A DNA stretch of 19,920 nucleotides from Giardia muris (lineage: Eukaryota > Fornicata > Diplomonadida > Hexamitidae), in NCBI GenBank assembly GCA_006247105.1, contig VDLU01000016.1:1-19920 (forward strand), written 5' to 3'. The translations under genes were made by a program, and so were the position numbers. The notes beneath the pieces were generated by a model that saw nothing but the letters and a program-made list of their open reading frames with translations, searched no databases and was not told where the DNA came from. The first letter of the stretch is position 1; each line of letters starts with the position of its first letter. Positions 1-8,769 of the stretch are shown here, piece after piece.

Positions 1-199
1 TCGCTCCATCGCGTGCTTTTCCTTCCCCGCTCTTGAGCACTCGTCTTGGCGCTGGGTTGCCAGCGGTATCCGTCTAGCCTTCACCCCCGGTCAGACTCGT
101 ACCGTTGTACCGAGCCGTCCGCCACTTCATACCTCGTGTCCGCTTGCATGGCTTTTGTCCTTGGGGGTAGCGTAGTACTCCGGCAGGATCAACCGGATG
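1..199 (-). rRNA. Small-subunit (SSU) rRNA, 5' end (partial)
   Basis: Read on the minus strand, the sequence from about 199 downward begins with the near-universal SSU rRNA 5' motif (GGTTGATCCTGCCGG, here preceded by CCATCC). It continues with the conserved AGTACTACGCTACCCCCAAGG and GCCATGCAAG segments of helices near the 5' end. Transcription runs toward position 1, so only the first ~200 nt are in the window. From memory, the motif order matches Giardia SSU rRNA but the bases after the first 20 differ from G. intestinalis, suggesting another species. The exact first nucleotide (199 or 200) cannot be fixed from sequence alone. The open reading frames overlapping this stretch are chance ORFs in GC-rich DNA. 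Confidence 0.93.
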
Positions 200-314
200 G
201 TCTGTCGATCGGTCGATCCGTCCGTTGTGGGCCGGCCCTTCCGTCCTCTCGTCGTACGATCCACACTCGTCGTCGGGTGGGTCTTCTCGTCCCGGTCCGG
301 CCTCGTCGTGCCTT

Positions 315-428
315 CCCTATAGTAGCCGAAAATCGGCCTTCATCTTTGGAGCACTTATTGAAGGTCTCTAGGTGGGGTTGTGGTCCTTCTTCCCAGCTCA
401 CTCCCCTCCCTGCGACGGCACTTCGTTC
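315..428 (-). repeat. rDNA spacer repeat, copy A (gene-proximal; promoter-like)
   Basis: This block recurs at 601-689. Both copies share CCCTAYAGTAGC, then GAAARTCGGCCTYCATCTTTGG, then GGGGTTGTGGTCC, and end in ACGGCACTTCGTTC. On the minus strand, the direction of rRNA transcription, the block ends in CTACTATAGGG about 115 bases upstream of the SSU 5' end. A short block repeated just upstream of an rRNA gene resembles a gene promoter with an upstream spacer promoter. Copy A also holds a perfect palindrome, GCCGAAAATCGGC, at 325-337. The promoter role is inferred from position and duplication only; it could be a spacer repeat without function. Confidence 0.55.
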
Positions 429-600
429 AGGACCGGGCGAGGGGGGAGGGAGGAAGACCGAGGGGGCCCGAGGGGGCCGTTCGGAGGGGGCCTCCCCCCG
501 TTCGATTTTGGGGCCTCTCGCCCCTCTCCCCGTTCGATTTGAGGGGGACGGCCCCTCGGCCGGCCTCGCCCCTTCGGGCCCCGGGCCCCGGCCTCCTGGC

Positions 601-689
601 CCCTACAGTAGCGGAAAGTCGGCCTCCATCTTTGGGACACTTCTTGGGGGTCCGTGGTGGGGGTTGTGGTCCTGCACGGCACTTCGTTC
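601..689 (-). repeat. rDNA spacer repeat, copy B (distal)
   Basis: This is the second, shorter copy of the block at 315-428, in the same orientation and about 285 bases further from the SSU gene. It keeps CCCTACAGTAGC, the CATCTTTGGG segment, GGGTTGTGGTCC and CACGGCACTTCGTTC, but the palindrome of copy A is broken. Between the copies (430-600) lies very GC-rich DNA with short internal repeats, including CCCCGTTCGATTT twice (about 498 and 529). A spacer promoter is the most interesting reading; a simple duplication is the plain one. Confidence 0.5.
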
Positions 690-2157
690 CTCTCCGTCTC
701 CCTTCCCCATCCCCTGTGTCCTTCCTTTCTCTCCTGGAAGCCCTCATCGTCCGGAAGTGAGGAGACTCGGATCTAAGTGATGCCAGATGCAGTCCGTGAA
801 TGTGCTTGAGGGGACCGTAGCAGCTGGGTTCATACGTCGGGATGCCTGGACAGGATAGACCTGCCCATTGTGGGTGCTATCAGGCCTCAGGTTGGACCGG
901 ACGTCTCGAGGTCGTAGTATGAGACCCCGGAAGCACTCGTGATGGGGCTGCTGTTCTGGGTCGAGACGGAAGATCGGAAGGAGGTGAGCCCGTTCCCTGT
1001 GTGCGGCCTCCAGGCACGTGTTTCGGTCATCCCCATGTCCCGGGCCTCCTGGTCGTATCTCAAGGAGGTCCTCGATGACGTCCGGTCGTCACGGCACGTC
1101 AGAGGCCTGGTTGGGAGACGCCTCCCCGAACCCCCTCGTGGGACGGTCCGGTCGGTCCTGTACGTGCAGGCGTCTAGGAGGTGGGAAGGGTAGGATGCCA
1201 CTCTATACGCGTACCTACCAGTCTGAAGGCGTCCGTCTTGCCCCAGCCCTCCCACCACTTGACCTGCCCCCAATTCCCTGCACGTTGCTGACAGGATGAC
1301 CTCGGATGAAGAGCCGTCCGAGGTGGAGATAACGGAGACCTCCTTGGCGTCCGTGTTGGGAAGGGGTCAGTCGGACGACCGGGAGCACGTCCCTGCAGGA
1401 GGAGCTCCCCAATGGCAAAGGTCTCAGGGCGTTCGTATTCTCCTCATCCTTGGGCGTGTGATGACAGCCCCACTCGAACGATATCCGTGCAAGGGTGGAC
1501 AAGGAGGTCCTCGTGGCTTCAAGAAGGGTTCCAGGAGGAAACAGGGATCCGACGACAGGGGACGATCAGAGTCGGAGGCCGAGTTGGGGCGAGGAAGGGG
1601 CGAACCAGTGGCTGGTGTATCAGACTCAGGGTTCGAGAGCGAGGGGATCCATAAGGTCGGACAGGACTCGTGTTCCATCCGATGATCGAACTCAGAGGTT
1701 CCATGTCCCCCCGACGTCCTCAGCCGATGGTGGACCTCCCGATGCCACCACAGTCGGGAAGGAGGTAGAACGTGTCCTTCCACGAACCGACTGACACCCA
1801 CTCCGTTCGACTCGGACGGTCTTCCCTGTGCATGAGGACCCGTCGTCGTGGATGCTGTCATCCCCGAGGATCCTCAGTGCATCGTGGGACGACCAAGGAG
1901 GATACTGTCCATGGTGGCGTCGACCCGTGCACCTCACGCTCCTCGAACAGGCTCCAGTTCGTGGCACGGCCCCACGAGCTGGAGGGCGTGAACTCCGGAC
2001 AGCCACTTCCGTCACGAGTCCGGGGCAGTGAGCAGCCGGCATTGGCTCACACAGCCATGCACGGCCTGGTGCCCTTCCCCTCTATCCATCCATGCCCTCA
2101 GACAGATCCGAGGAGGCTGGCCCTCCTTCATGGAGACGGGTTGAGATCAACCGGGGC
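690..2157. other. GC-rich stretch with no supportable gene
   Basis: I found no convincing gene here on either strand. The open frames are short, overlap on opposite strands, are rich in Arg, Pro, Ser and Gly, and show no recognisable domain, no coherent repeat and no Giardia-like A-rich start context. I saw no tRNA-like B box or rRNA segment. A few short strings recur, such as AAGGAGGTCCTCG at about 1062 and 1499. It may be rDNA intergenic spacer, or the join between the rDNA and the subtelomeric genes, or decayed coding DNA. The sequence does not decide between these. Confidence 0.5.
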
Positions 2158-2535
2158 TCATGGTCGTCCTCTCGTCCCTCCCGTGATCCCGTTCACTCCA
2201 CTTGATCGAAGGACGATGACCGGGGCACTGGACGATGACTGTTGATCCCGGAGGCCCATAGGAGGACCGACGGGGACTCCTTCATCCGGCCGGGCCTTCC
2301 GACCTCCTGCCCCTGCCTCCGGATGCAGGTCATCCAGTGGGCGTTCCAAGGCCTGGGGGTGGTTGGTGAGCCTGCCCCCGACAGCAGCGAGGTTCTGGAG
2401 GAGGATCCTCTTCTCCTCCTCCACCTCCTCGAGGCGTCTCCGAAGGTCTTTCATGTCATGGCTCTCGGTCCTCAATTGGGTAACCTCCTTCTCGAGGGCG
2501 ATGTTCTGGGCCTTCTGGTCTGCAAGTGCTCTCTT
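2158..2535 (-). pseudogene. Out-of-frame C-terminal continuation of the 21.1/coiled-coil gene
   Basis: Immediately past position ~2535 on the minus strand, another frame reads a smooth coiled-coil continuation (ALADQKAQNIALEKEV, then LRRRLEEVEEEKRILLQNL). A Gly/Pro/Arg-rich tail follows, with a TGA at 2160-2158. The shift corresponds to one missing base in or near the GGACCCAAG run (minus strand, 2540-2533). The codons and heptads match the upstream gene, so this is its original C-terminus rather than a separate gene. There is no ATG in a start context; the first ATG in this frame lies inside the coil. The tail after about 2400 is weak evidence and may not all be coding. Confidence 0.7.
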
Positions 2536-3863
2536 GGGTCCTCAATGGTCTTGGAGAGCTGCTCCTGAAGAGTCGCCTTCTCGGTGGTGAGGGCGTTGAT
2601 GAGGGCTTGTTTCTGGTCAGAGGCCTTTCGAAGGTCCTCGTTCATCTTCGCATGCCTCTTGGACTCATTGATAGCATTGTCGAGCTGTTGTTTGAGGGAG
2701 GAGACTTCTGCAGAAAGCTGATCGATCTGAGCCCTGTCCCGTCGTTCCTTGTCCTCGAACTGTTTGTGGAGGGCGTCCTTCTCCTCATTGGTCTTGGAGA
2801 GCTGGGCTTTGAAAGAGGATATCTCTTGATTCATCTGGGAGAGCCTCTCCTCTGCTTCTTCTTGCGCCTTCTTGGAGGAGGATAGTTGCTCCTGGAGAGA
2901 AGTGTTCTCTGTGCGTAGGTGGGAGATCTTGTCGTCCTGCTTGAGTGTTGTGCTTTCCATCTCGGTGAGCTGATTCTTGAGAGAAGTGATCTCCCCCCTC
3001 GCCTCAGTAAGACTCTTCTCGGCCTCCTGTGCTCTCTTGTTCAGGGCCTCGTTCAGCTCGTGATTCTTCTTGGCCTCTTCGTTGGCCTTCTGGAACTGTT
3101 GTTTGAGAGAGAAGTTTTCTTGATTAGATTGGGTTAGCCTCCTCTCTTTCTCATCTAGGGCATTCTTGGAAGAGGAGAGGTCTTTCTTGAGAGACTCGTT
3201 TTCAGTGGTGAGTTCGTTGACACGATCCCGGAGCCCAGGTACTTCACTGAGGTTATGTGGCGGGGGGATTCGCTCTGTGCCCTCGTTCTCGAGGAGCTGA
3301 CGGACTCGGGTGAAGTTGCCTCCCTTTGAACTATTCTTTGCATGCCATTTGGCCGTGTGACCTTTGGAGTCCTTCATTCCCTGTTCGCATGGAAGAAGGA
3401 GCTCAACAACCTCGGGGTAGTTGAAGTAGGCTGCGAGCATGAGAGCCGTGGTTCCGGGGTGGAAGGTAACCCTATTATGAGCTGAAGTGAACTTCCATTC
3501 CTCTGTCGTCTGCTTCCCGGCCTCAGACAGGAGGAGCCGGACGGAGTCTGTATTGCCATTGGAGGCTGCTAGCATCAATGCGGTCCAGCTGTCGCCTTTC
3601 TGTTTTCCTACTTCATTCATAAGGAGAGGAATACAGTTGGCGTGGCCATCTCTTGCTGCATACATCAGTGCGGTCCACCCGTCATTTTCTTGTATCCCAA
3701 TCTCCTTCTCGAGGAGGGGGATGCAATTGGCATGGCCTCCTCTTACTGCCCACATCAGGGCCGTCTTGCCATCTTCATCCTGCTTCCCGATCTGATTGAG
3801 GTTCCTTTTCACGCCCTCGAGGTCTCCTCTCCCGGCCGCCCTCATCAAACCCGTGATGGACAT
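2472..3863 (-). CDS. Ankyrin-repeat / coiled-coil protein, Giardia 21.1-type (3' end frameshifted)
   Basis: The 463-residue frame starts at an ATG preceded by TTCAAAA, a typical A-rich Giardia initiator. Residues ~5-195 are ankyrin repeats with the recurrent consensus DGWTALMYAARDGHANCIPLL, characteristic of the Giardia 21.1 family. Residues ~210-445 are a long heptad-like coiled coil rich in Glu, Lys, Gln, Leu and Ser with internal repeats (SLKxQL, LQEQLS). A role as scaffold or cytoskeletal adaptor is inferred from this architecture; no enzymatic domain is present. The last ~20 residues turn basic and Pro-rich because the frame is lost near 2533-2540. The coiled coil clearly resumes in another frame (see 2158-2535). 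It is therefore either a real C-terminal truncation or a one-base assembly error. Confidence 0.82.
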   Translation of the reverse strand: MSITGLMRAAGRGDLEGVKRNLNQIGKQDEDGKTALMWAVRGGHANCIPLLEKEIGIQENDGWTALMYAARDGHANCIPLLMNEVGKQKGDSWTALMLAASNGNTDSVRLLLSEAGKQTTEEWKFTSAHNRVTFHPGTTALMLAAYFNYPEVVELLLPCEQGMKDSKGHTAKWHAKNSSKGGNFTRVRQLLENEGTERIPPPHNLSEVPGLRDRVNELTTENESLKKDLSSSKNALDEKERRLTQSNQENFSLKQQFQKANEEAKKNHELNEALNKRAQEAEKSLTEARGEITSLKNQLTEMESTTLKQDDKISHLRTENTSLQEQLSSSKKAQEEAEERLSQMNQEISSFKAQLSKTNEEKDALHKQFEDKERRDRAQIDQLSAEVSSLKQQLDNAINESKRHAKMNEDLRKASDQKQALINALTTEKATLQEQLSKTIEDPREHLQTRRPRTSPSRRRLPN

Positions 3864-3873
3864 TTTTGAACAT
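3864..3873 (-). promoter_or_regulatory. A-rich initiator element before the 21.1/coiled-coil gene
   Basis: On the minus strand the bases just before the ATG at 3863 read TGTTCAAAA. Giardia core promoters are short, A/T-rich and lie at or just upstream of the start codon, giving very short leaders. This context supports the chosen start. Confidence 0.45.
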
Positions 3874-4553
3874 CAAACATCCCCTTCACCAGCCTTCCAC
3901 TGAGGCCCCCATCCGACACTCCGGGCATCCAACCACTACCAACGGCCTGTCCTGAGGACGGGAGGCCCACAGCTCTCCTCGGGGTGCTCTCGTCCCTGGA
4001 TGAGCTCCCACTGGTCATCAGTCTCCCCTTATAGCCCCCCAACCCCCTGGTGAGGATCGGGCCCGTTCCCCTCTCGAGGACGAATGGTCTCTGACGAGAG
4101 CCGTGCCAGACAGAGAGAGGAGCCCACTGGCTTCCCGGGGACGGGTGCATCGATCTGGACGCCCCTCTGCTGTCGAGGGGATGCGAGATGGCGGGTCGGC
4201 CTTTTGAACCGGAGGAGAGGGAGCTGGGGCTCGGAAACATCCCCCACTCCTTTGATGGAGACATCGAGAGGGAAGGACGATCTCGATGAGGTCGGGGAGA
4301 GGAAGAAGGTGGCCGGACTGCACGGTGTGGCCGCACAGACTGCTTCCTCCTCTCAGAGGCGAACGAGGAAGGAGTGGACTCCCTCCCGGACCGCTCCCAT
4401 GCTCCCAACATGCCACGACCACCCCGAGGTCGTCGAGCCCTCCTCCCCACGAGCGAGGAGTGGAGGACTCCGGGGGGCACGGGAATGGTGGTCTGGGGAC
4501 AGGAGGCTCCTCAAGAGGGGACAGACCCATCCCCCTCCAGGGAGCCACCGACG
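3874..4553. other. Long intergenic stretch between divergent ankyrin genes
   Basis: About 680 bases without a supportable gene, which is long for Giardia. Open frames exist on both strands but are Arg, Pro and Gly-rich and mutually overlapping, as expected from GC-rich DNA, and none shows a domain. Because the ankyrin-RING relic downstream has lost its start, part of this stretch may hold its decayed promoter and N-terminus; I could not recognise either. Confidence 0.45.
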
Positions 4554-5236
4554 TCCTTGGAGTCCGTCACAACTGGGGACGTCGGGGGAGTCAGGAACAC
4601 TACACGTGGGCATCGAGACTCATGGGATGCAGCCCTGATGATGGCCGCCTCTCACGGACGCCCCCCATCTGTCCGCCTGCTCCTTCCACTCGAGGGGGGG
4701 CTGTTCAACAACCGGAAGGAGACGGCCCTGCTGCTTGCACTCCAGGAGGGCCGGGTCGAGTGCAAGACTCCTGGCGGACGAGGCGGCAGTCCACGAAGGG
4801 GACGGAAGAATGCACATCGAGGGGATCCGAAGGCTTGTTCGGGAGTGGCCTGACTCACTCTTCAAGGACGTATCGAGCAGTTGCAGATGCCCTGGAGGAG
4901 GCGGTCATGCGGAAGGTACGGGAGAGGCTGGAGATGCTCAACCCGCACCACGTCCTTGCCCTCCTGTCCCCAATCGAGCAGTCGGAGGCCCGGGAGCTCG
5001 GAGAGATGGTCTGGTCGGCACTCTTCTGCGAGCCCGGAGCACTGGACGACGCCTTCTGTGAGGACGAAATGGTTGACGGGTGCGTCGTCTGCCTCTCACG
5101 CCAGAAGGACGCGATCCTCCTTCCCTGCCGGCACCTCGTCGTCTGTGCGGACCGGATCGAGCACTGCTGTCCGTACTGCCGGGGGAAGGCCGACGAGGCC
5201 CTTGTCGTCGAGTATCCTGAGTGGCCGGATGCGTAG
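4554..5236 (+). pseudogene. Decayed ankyrin-RING finger gene (two frame changes)
   Basis: Three successive frames together spell one protein. From ~4560 to 4763 there is a 21.1-type ankyrin start (GDVGGVRN) followed by ALMMAASHGRPPSVRLLLPLEG and a further repeat. From ~4762 to ~4865 the next frame continues ARLLADEAAVHEGDG and RRLVREWPDSLFKDV. From ~4870 to 5236 the third frame gives a helical linker (YRAVADALEEAV) and a C-terminal RING finger: CVVC, then PCRHLVVC, then CCPYC. The residue that should be the sixth zinc ligand, three after VVC, is Arg, and the spacing to CCPYC is shorter than in IAP-type RINGs. No in-frame ATG lies where family members start. An intact relative would be a scaffold or E3-ligase-like protein. 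This copy looks dead unless the frame changes are assembly errors. Confidence 0.72.
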
Positions 5237-5315
5237 CCATATGACCCCCTCTCCGGTCCATCCAGATGAGCTGGAGGTCTATAATGAGCTCGATGTCACC
5301 TCTCGCTCCAGGTCT

Positions 5316-5454
5316 CCCCTTCACCATTCACTCACTTCCCCCTGCACCCGAACCACCAACCGAGGAAGCCCCCGAGGCCTCCCAGCACCAGCAGGACGGC
5401 GATGACGATCCCCGCAATGGCGCCCCCAGAGAGCCCCGAGGAGCTGGAGGAGGG
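5316..5454 (-). repeat. Conserved VSP 3' module, copy 1
   Basis: This block codes the Ser-rich spacer, transmembrane anchor, CRGK tail and stop, plus about 18 bases after the stop. It is nearly identical at the nucleotide level to blocks at 7232-7382 and 8770-8922. Identity ends abruptly about 20 bases downstream of the stop, at GGTGAAGGGGA. Such a block is the expected anchor for homologous gene conversion among VSPs. Confidence 0.85.
5326..5332 (-). promoter_or_regulatory. Poly(A) signal AGTGAAT after VSP copy 1
   Basis: The minus strand reads TGAGTGAAT, so the stop codon overlaps AGTGAAT, an exact match to the Giardia consensus AGTRAAY. Confidence 0.75.
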
Positions 5455-7236
5455 GACGGCACTGCACTTCCCGTCGGTCGGAGCACTCCCGTCCCAGCAC
5501 GTGATGCAGGCCGAGGCGGAGCACGTCGTGCAGCCACTGGGGCAGGCCGTGCAGTCAGAGGAGGAGGTGACGGAGGTCGTGTTGTAGTACCCGAGACCGC
5601 AGGACGTGCAGGTGGTGGCAGAGGAGCATGCCCCACAACCGGCCGGACAGAGGGTGAAGACGCCATTGGAGAGAGGGAAGGGGGAGTTGGTGGCCTTCGT
5701 TGTGCACTGACCATTGGAGGCCGATGAGCACAGCTTACTCCCGACGGAGCCCGTGGTCGTGGGATAGCAGCCCCCCTCGAAGAGGAAGTAGTTCGTCGAG
5801 CAGTTCTCGCACCTCGTGGCGGTTCCGTCGACAGGAGTCTTCCCGTCGGCCTTCATGCAGACGTCGTTGGTGGCCGTCCTCGAGATGGTCGAGCTGACCT
5901 CGAGGCACGTCCCGTCGATCGGAACACTTCCCTTCTTGCACTCCTTGCACACCAGGGCCTCCCCGACGAGAAGCTGGTTGCTCCTGGCACAGAGGCCCGT
6001 CTTGTCCGCATCGAAGGAGGAGATGCAGGAGGAGTTGGAGAGCATGCATCCGTTGAGGCAGGACGTGCAGGAGAAGGACGTGGAGTAGGTGCAGGTGTCG
6101 CAGTTCGCCTTCCCGTTCGTCGCGTCTCCGCAGAGGTAGAGCTTCCCGTCCTTGAGGAAGGCGATGGAGGTCGGGGTCGAGCAGGTCCCGTCTGCCGTCC
6201 GAGTCGTCATTGCCGTGCACAGCTTGCTCCCGGGCTCCTTTGACTGGTCGTAGCACCCCCCGTTGAAGAGGAAGTAGGTGCTCGAGGACCCACAGGAGTC
6301 GCAGACCCCGACCTGAGTTCCATTTTGGCTCGTCGTGCATGAGCTGGTCGAATCGGCCTTCCCCCCTTCCACCTTCAGACACCTCCCGTCGACGGGGGCG
6401 AGCCCCTTCCCGCACTTACCGCAGAGGACCTCGGACCAGCCCGGGACGGAGAAGGACTCGAGGCAGATCCCGAGGCTCTTGAGGCTCTCGGGGCTGAAGC
6501 AGCCGTCGTGGAAGAAGAGGCTCCCCTCCTTGCAGGCCGTGCACTTCCCGGCGCTGGAGGCAGGAGTGCAGGAGGAGGCACTGTCCTTGGGGACGCACTT
6601 CCCGTCGACGGGGACGTGAGTGGTACCATTGCACTCGAGACACACGAAGCTGGTCCCGATCTGCATGCAGCTCTTGCAGTTCTCGTTCGATGAGCAGTTG
6701 ACGCAGGAGGTGATCGTTGGTGCATCGAGGCTCTCCACGACAGGCCCGAACCCGGAGGCGCACTCCGTGCAGGTCGGCTTGTCGGCGGCGGGGGAGGTGC
6801 AGGTCTTGCAGTTGGGAACCCCGTTCGTCTTATCATCACAGGTGTAGAGGCCTGATGGGTTGGAGTCGCTCCCCTTCACGAAGATGCCCGTCGCACCACT
6901 GGCCCTCTCTGAGCACTTCCCGTTCGATGCCGCCGAGCAGAGAGCAGCGCCCTCGCCTCCACTGGCCTGGTTGTAGCACCCCCCGTAGAAGAGGAAGTAG
7001 TTGTTGGACCCACTGCCTGCATTGCAGTCCGTGCAGGCCCCATTGTTGCCCTTCGTACAATGATCCGTCGCCTCTGTTGGGGCCTTGCACGTCCCGTCGA
7101 TCGAGGCCTGGTTCGTGTCACTGCACTCCTTGCATACCTTCCCCAGCGTCCCGAGGTCGAGGCAGCTCCCCGCCTTGCAGTCGCCTGATGCCGTCCCTTC
7201 CGTGCACGAGAGGGCCCTCGCGTTCTTCCCTCCCCT
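5332..7236 (-). pseudogene. VSP-like surface protein, 5'-truncated cassette (copy 1)
   Basis: An uninterrupted 634-codon frame shows all the hallmarks of a Giardia variant-specific surface protein body: dozens of CxxC motifs, several GGCY motifs after YFLF, and a C-terminal anchor (SGGAIAGIVIAVLLVLGG, then WWFGCRGK). It lacks the beginning. In frame it opens after a TGA at 7239-7237, only 11 bases past the stop of copy 2, with no ATG, no signal peptide and no space for a promoter. The first ATG codons lie deep inside the cysteine-rich body. By alignment with the intact copy at 8786-10486, roughly the first 30-45 residues are missing. It is best read as a silent donor cassette or a pseudogene; the anchor is intact, so recombination with an expressed 5' end could give a working protein. 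Confidence 0.85.
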
Positions 7237-7382
7237 TCACCATTCACTCACTTCCCCCTGCATCCGAACCACCAACCGAGGAAGCCCCCGAGGCCTCCCA
7301 GGACCAGCAGGACGGCGATGACGATCCCCGCAATGGCACCCCCCGAGAGCCCGAAGAACTGGAGGAGGGGGGAGAGGGGCAG
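7232..7382 (-). repeat. Conserved VSP 3' module, copy 2
   Basis: Nearly identical to the module at 8770-8922, differing by one missing G in a G run near 7350-7353 and a few substitutions. The match includes the stop and the following ~20 bases. It is closer to copy 3 than to copy 1, suggesting recent conversion or duplication between neighbours. Confidence 0.85.
7242..7248 (-). promoter_or_regulatory. Poly(A) signal AGTGAAT after VSP copy 2
   Basis: Same overlap of stop and AGTGAAT as in the other copies. Here VSP copy 1 sequence resumes within about 12 bases, leaving no room for a separate promoter. Confidence 0.7.
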
Positions 7383-8761
7383 GCATCGTTGGTGGGAGTG
7401 GAGCCGTCCCAGCAGAGGGCGCACTTCCCATTTGGACAGGAGGTGCACCCACTGGGACAGGCCGTGCAGTCGGAGGGGCCGGTCACAGTAGTGGTGTTGT
7501 AGTACCCAAGGGCGCAGGAGCTGCAGGCGGTCGAGGAGGTGCAGGCCCCGCACTCCTTCGGACAGGCCGTGAAGGCCCCTGAGGATGCATCGAGGATGAA
7601 GGGGGCGTTGGTGGCGGGAGTAGTGCACTTCCCGTTGGAGGCCGATGAGCAGAGGAGGCTCCCGACGGAGGAAGAGGAGGAAGACCCCGCGGCCGAGATG
7701 GGGTAGCACCCCCCGTTGAAGAGGAAGTAGTTGTTGGTGTTGACTGTCGTATTGATGCAGGCCCCGCACTTCGTGGCGGTGTTCGAGACCTTGTTCCCCT
7801 TCTCGTCGAGGCAGATGTCCTGACCTGCCCTCGTCGTCCCCGTGTTGATCTGCTTGATCGGAAGACACTCCCCGTCGATCGGGACGAAGCCCCCCTTGCA
7901 CTCGGTACAGACGGTCGTGTTCCCGACGAGGAGCTGGCTTCCCAGGGCACAGACCTTGAGGTCCGCCGCCTTCTGGGGGGAGAGACACCCGCCCTGGTAG
8001 AAGAGGAACCCGTTCTTGCAGGACGAGCAGGTCCCGTCTGGGGGTGATGGAGTCGTGCAGACGTTCGAGTTCGTGGAGCAGTTCCCGTCGATGGGGACCT
8101 TCCCCGTTCCGCACTTCTCGCAGATGGTCGAGAAGCCCTGGTCGGCGCAGTCGGTGCAGTCTGCGGGGCAGGAGGTGCAGTTCGTGATGACGAGGGATGA
8201 GTCGTAGACGGGCCCGAACCCGGAGGCGCACTCGGAGCAGGCGGAGGAGGAGCACGTCTTGCAGTTCTGGACGGTGCAGGCCGTGCAGTTGACGGGGTCG
8301 GAAGTGGTGGTGGTGTTGGGGTAGAAGCCCTCGAGGCACGAGTTGCAGGTGAGGACTTCTCCAGCACGAGAGCCGGGAGTAGGTGGAGTTGGTGTCGCAT
8401 AGGTGCAGGTGCTGCAGCCCGGTTCCCCGTTTGTCGCATCGCTACAGAGGTAGAGGTTGCTGTCCTTGACGAAGGTGATGGCATCGGTAGTTGGAGCCGT
8501 CTTGCAGGTTCCGTTCTTTGTATCCTGGAGGGCGGAGCACAGCTTGTTCCCAGGCGCCTTGGTCTGGTCATAACAGCCTCCCTCGAACAGGAAGTAGTCA
8601 CCTGTTCCACATCCTGTGCAGGCACCATTGGCACAAGTAGCATCCGAGACAGTGCTTGGATCCGCACAAGCCCCATTGATCGGGGCCTCACCCGTCTCAC
8701 TGCACTTCTTGCAGAACTCTCCCTCAACCCCCGGGATGGTGAAGGTCGAACCACCCCCGTC
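7248..8761 (-). pseudogene. VSP-like surface protein, 5'-truncated and frameshifted cassette (copy 2)
   Basis: From 8761 downward a continuous cysteine-rich frame runs about 470 codons with CxxC pairs and GGCY motifs. It opens with STFTIPGVEGEFCKKC, which matches residues 48-63 of the intact copy. It begins after an in-frame TGA at 8764-8762, has no signal peptide, and I found no ATG in the whole body frame. Near 7350-7353 a run of four G (minus strand) in the other two copies is three here, a one-base deletion. As a result the membrane anchor (SGGAIAGIV to CRGK, ending at 7248) lies in another frame and the body frame runs to a stop at 7244. So this copy lacks start, signal and in-frame anchor. 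The body is otherwise open, suggesting recent decay or maintenance by gene conversion. Confidence 0.85.
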
Positions 8762-8769
8762 TCATCCTT

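Noticed and set aside
46..780. 244-codon plus-strand ORF over the rDNA start
   Set aside because: It overlaps the SSU rRNA and its spacer on the opposite strand and consists of Pro/Ser/Arg/Gly without any domain.
1624..1650. GGTTCGAGAGC resembling a tRNA B box
   Set aside because: It departs from the GGTTCGANNCC consensus and I could not fold a cloverleaf around it.
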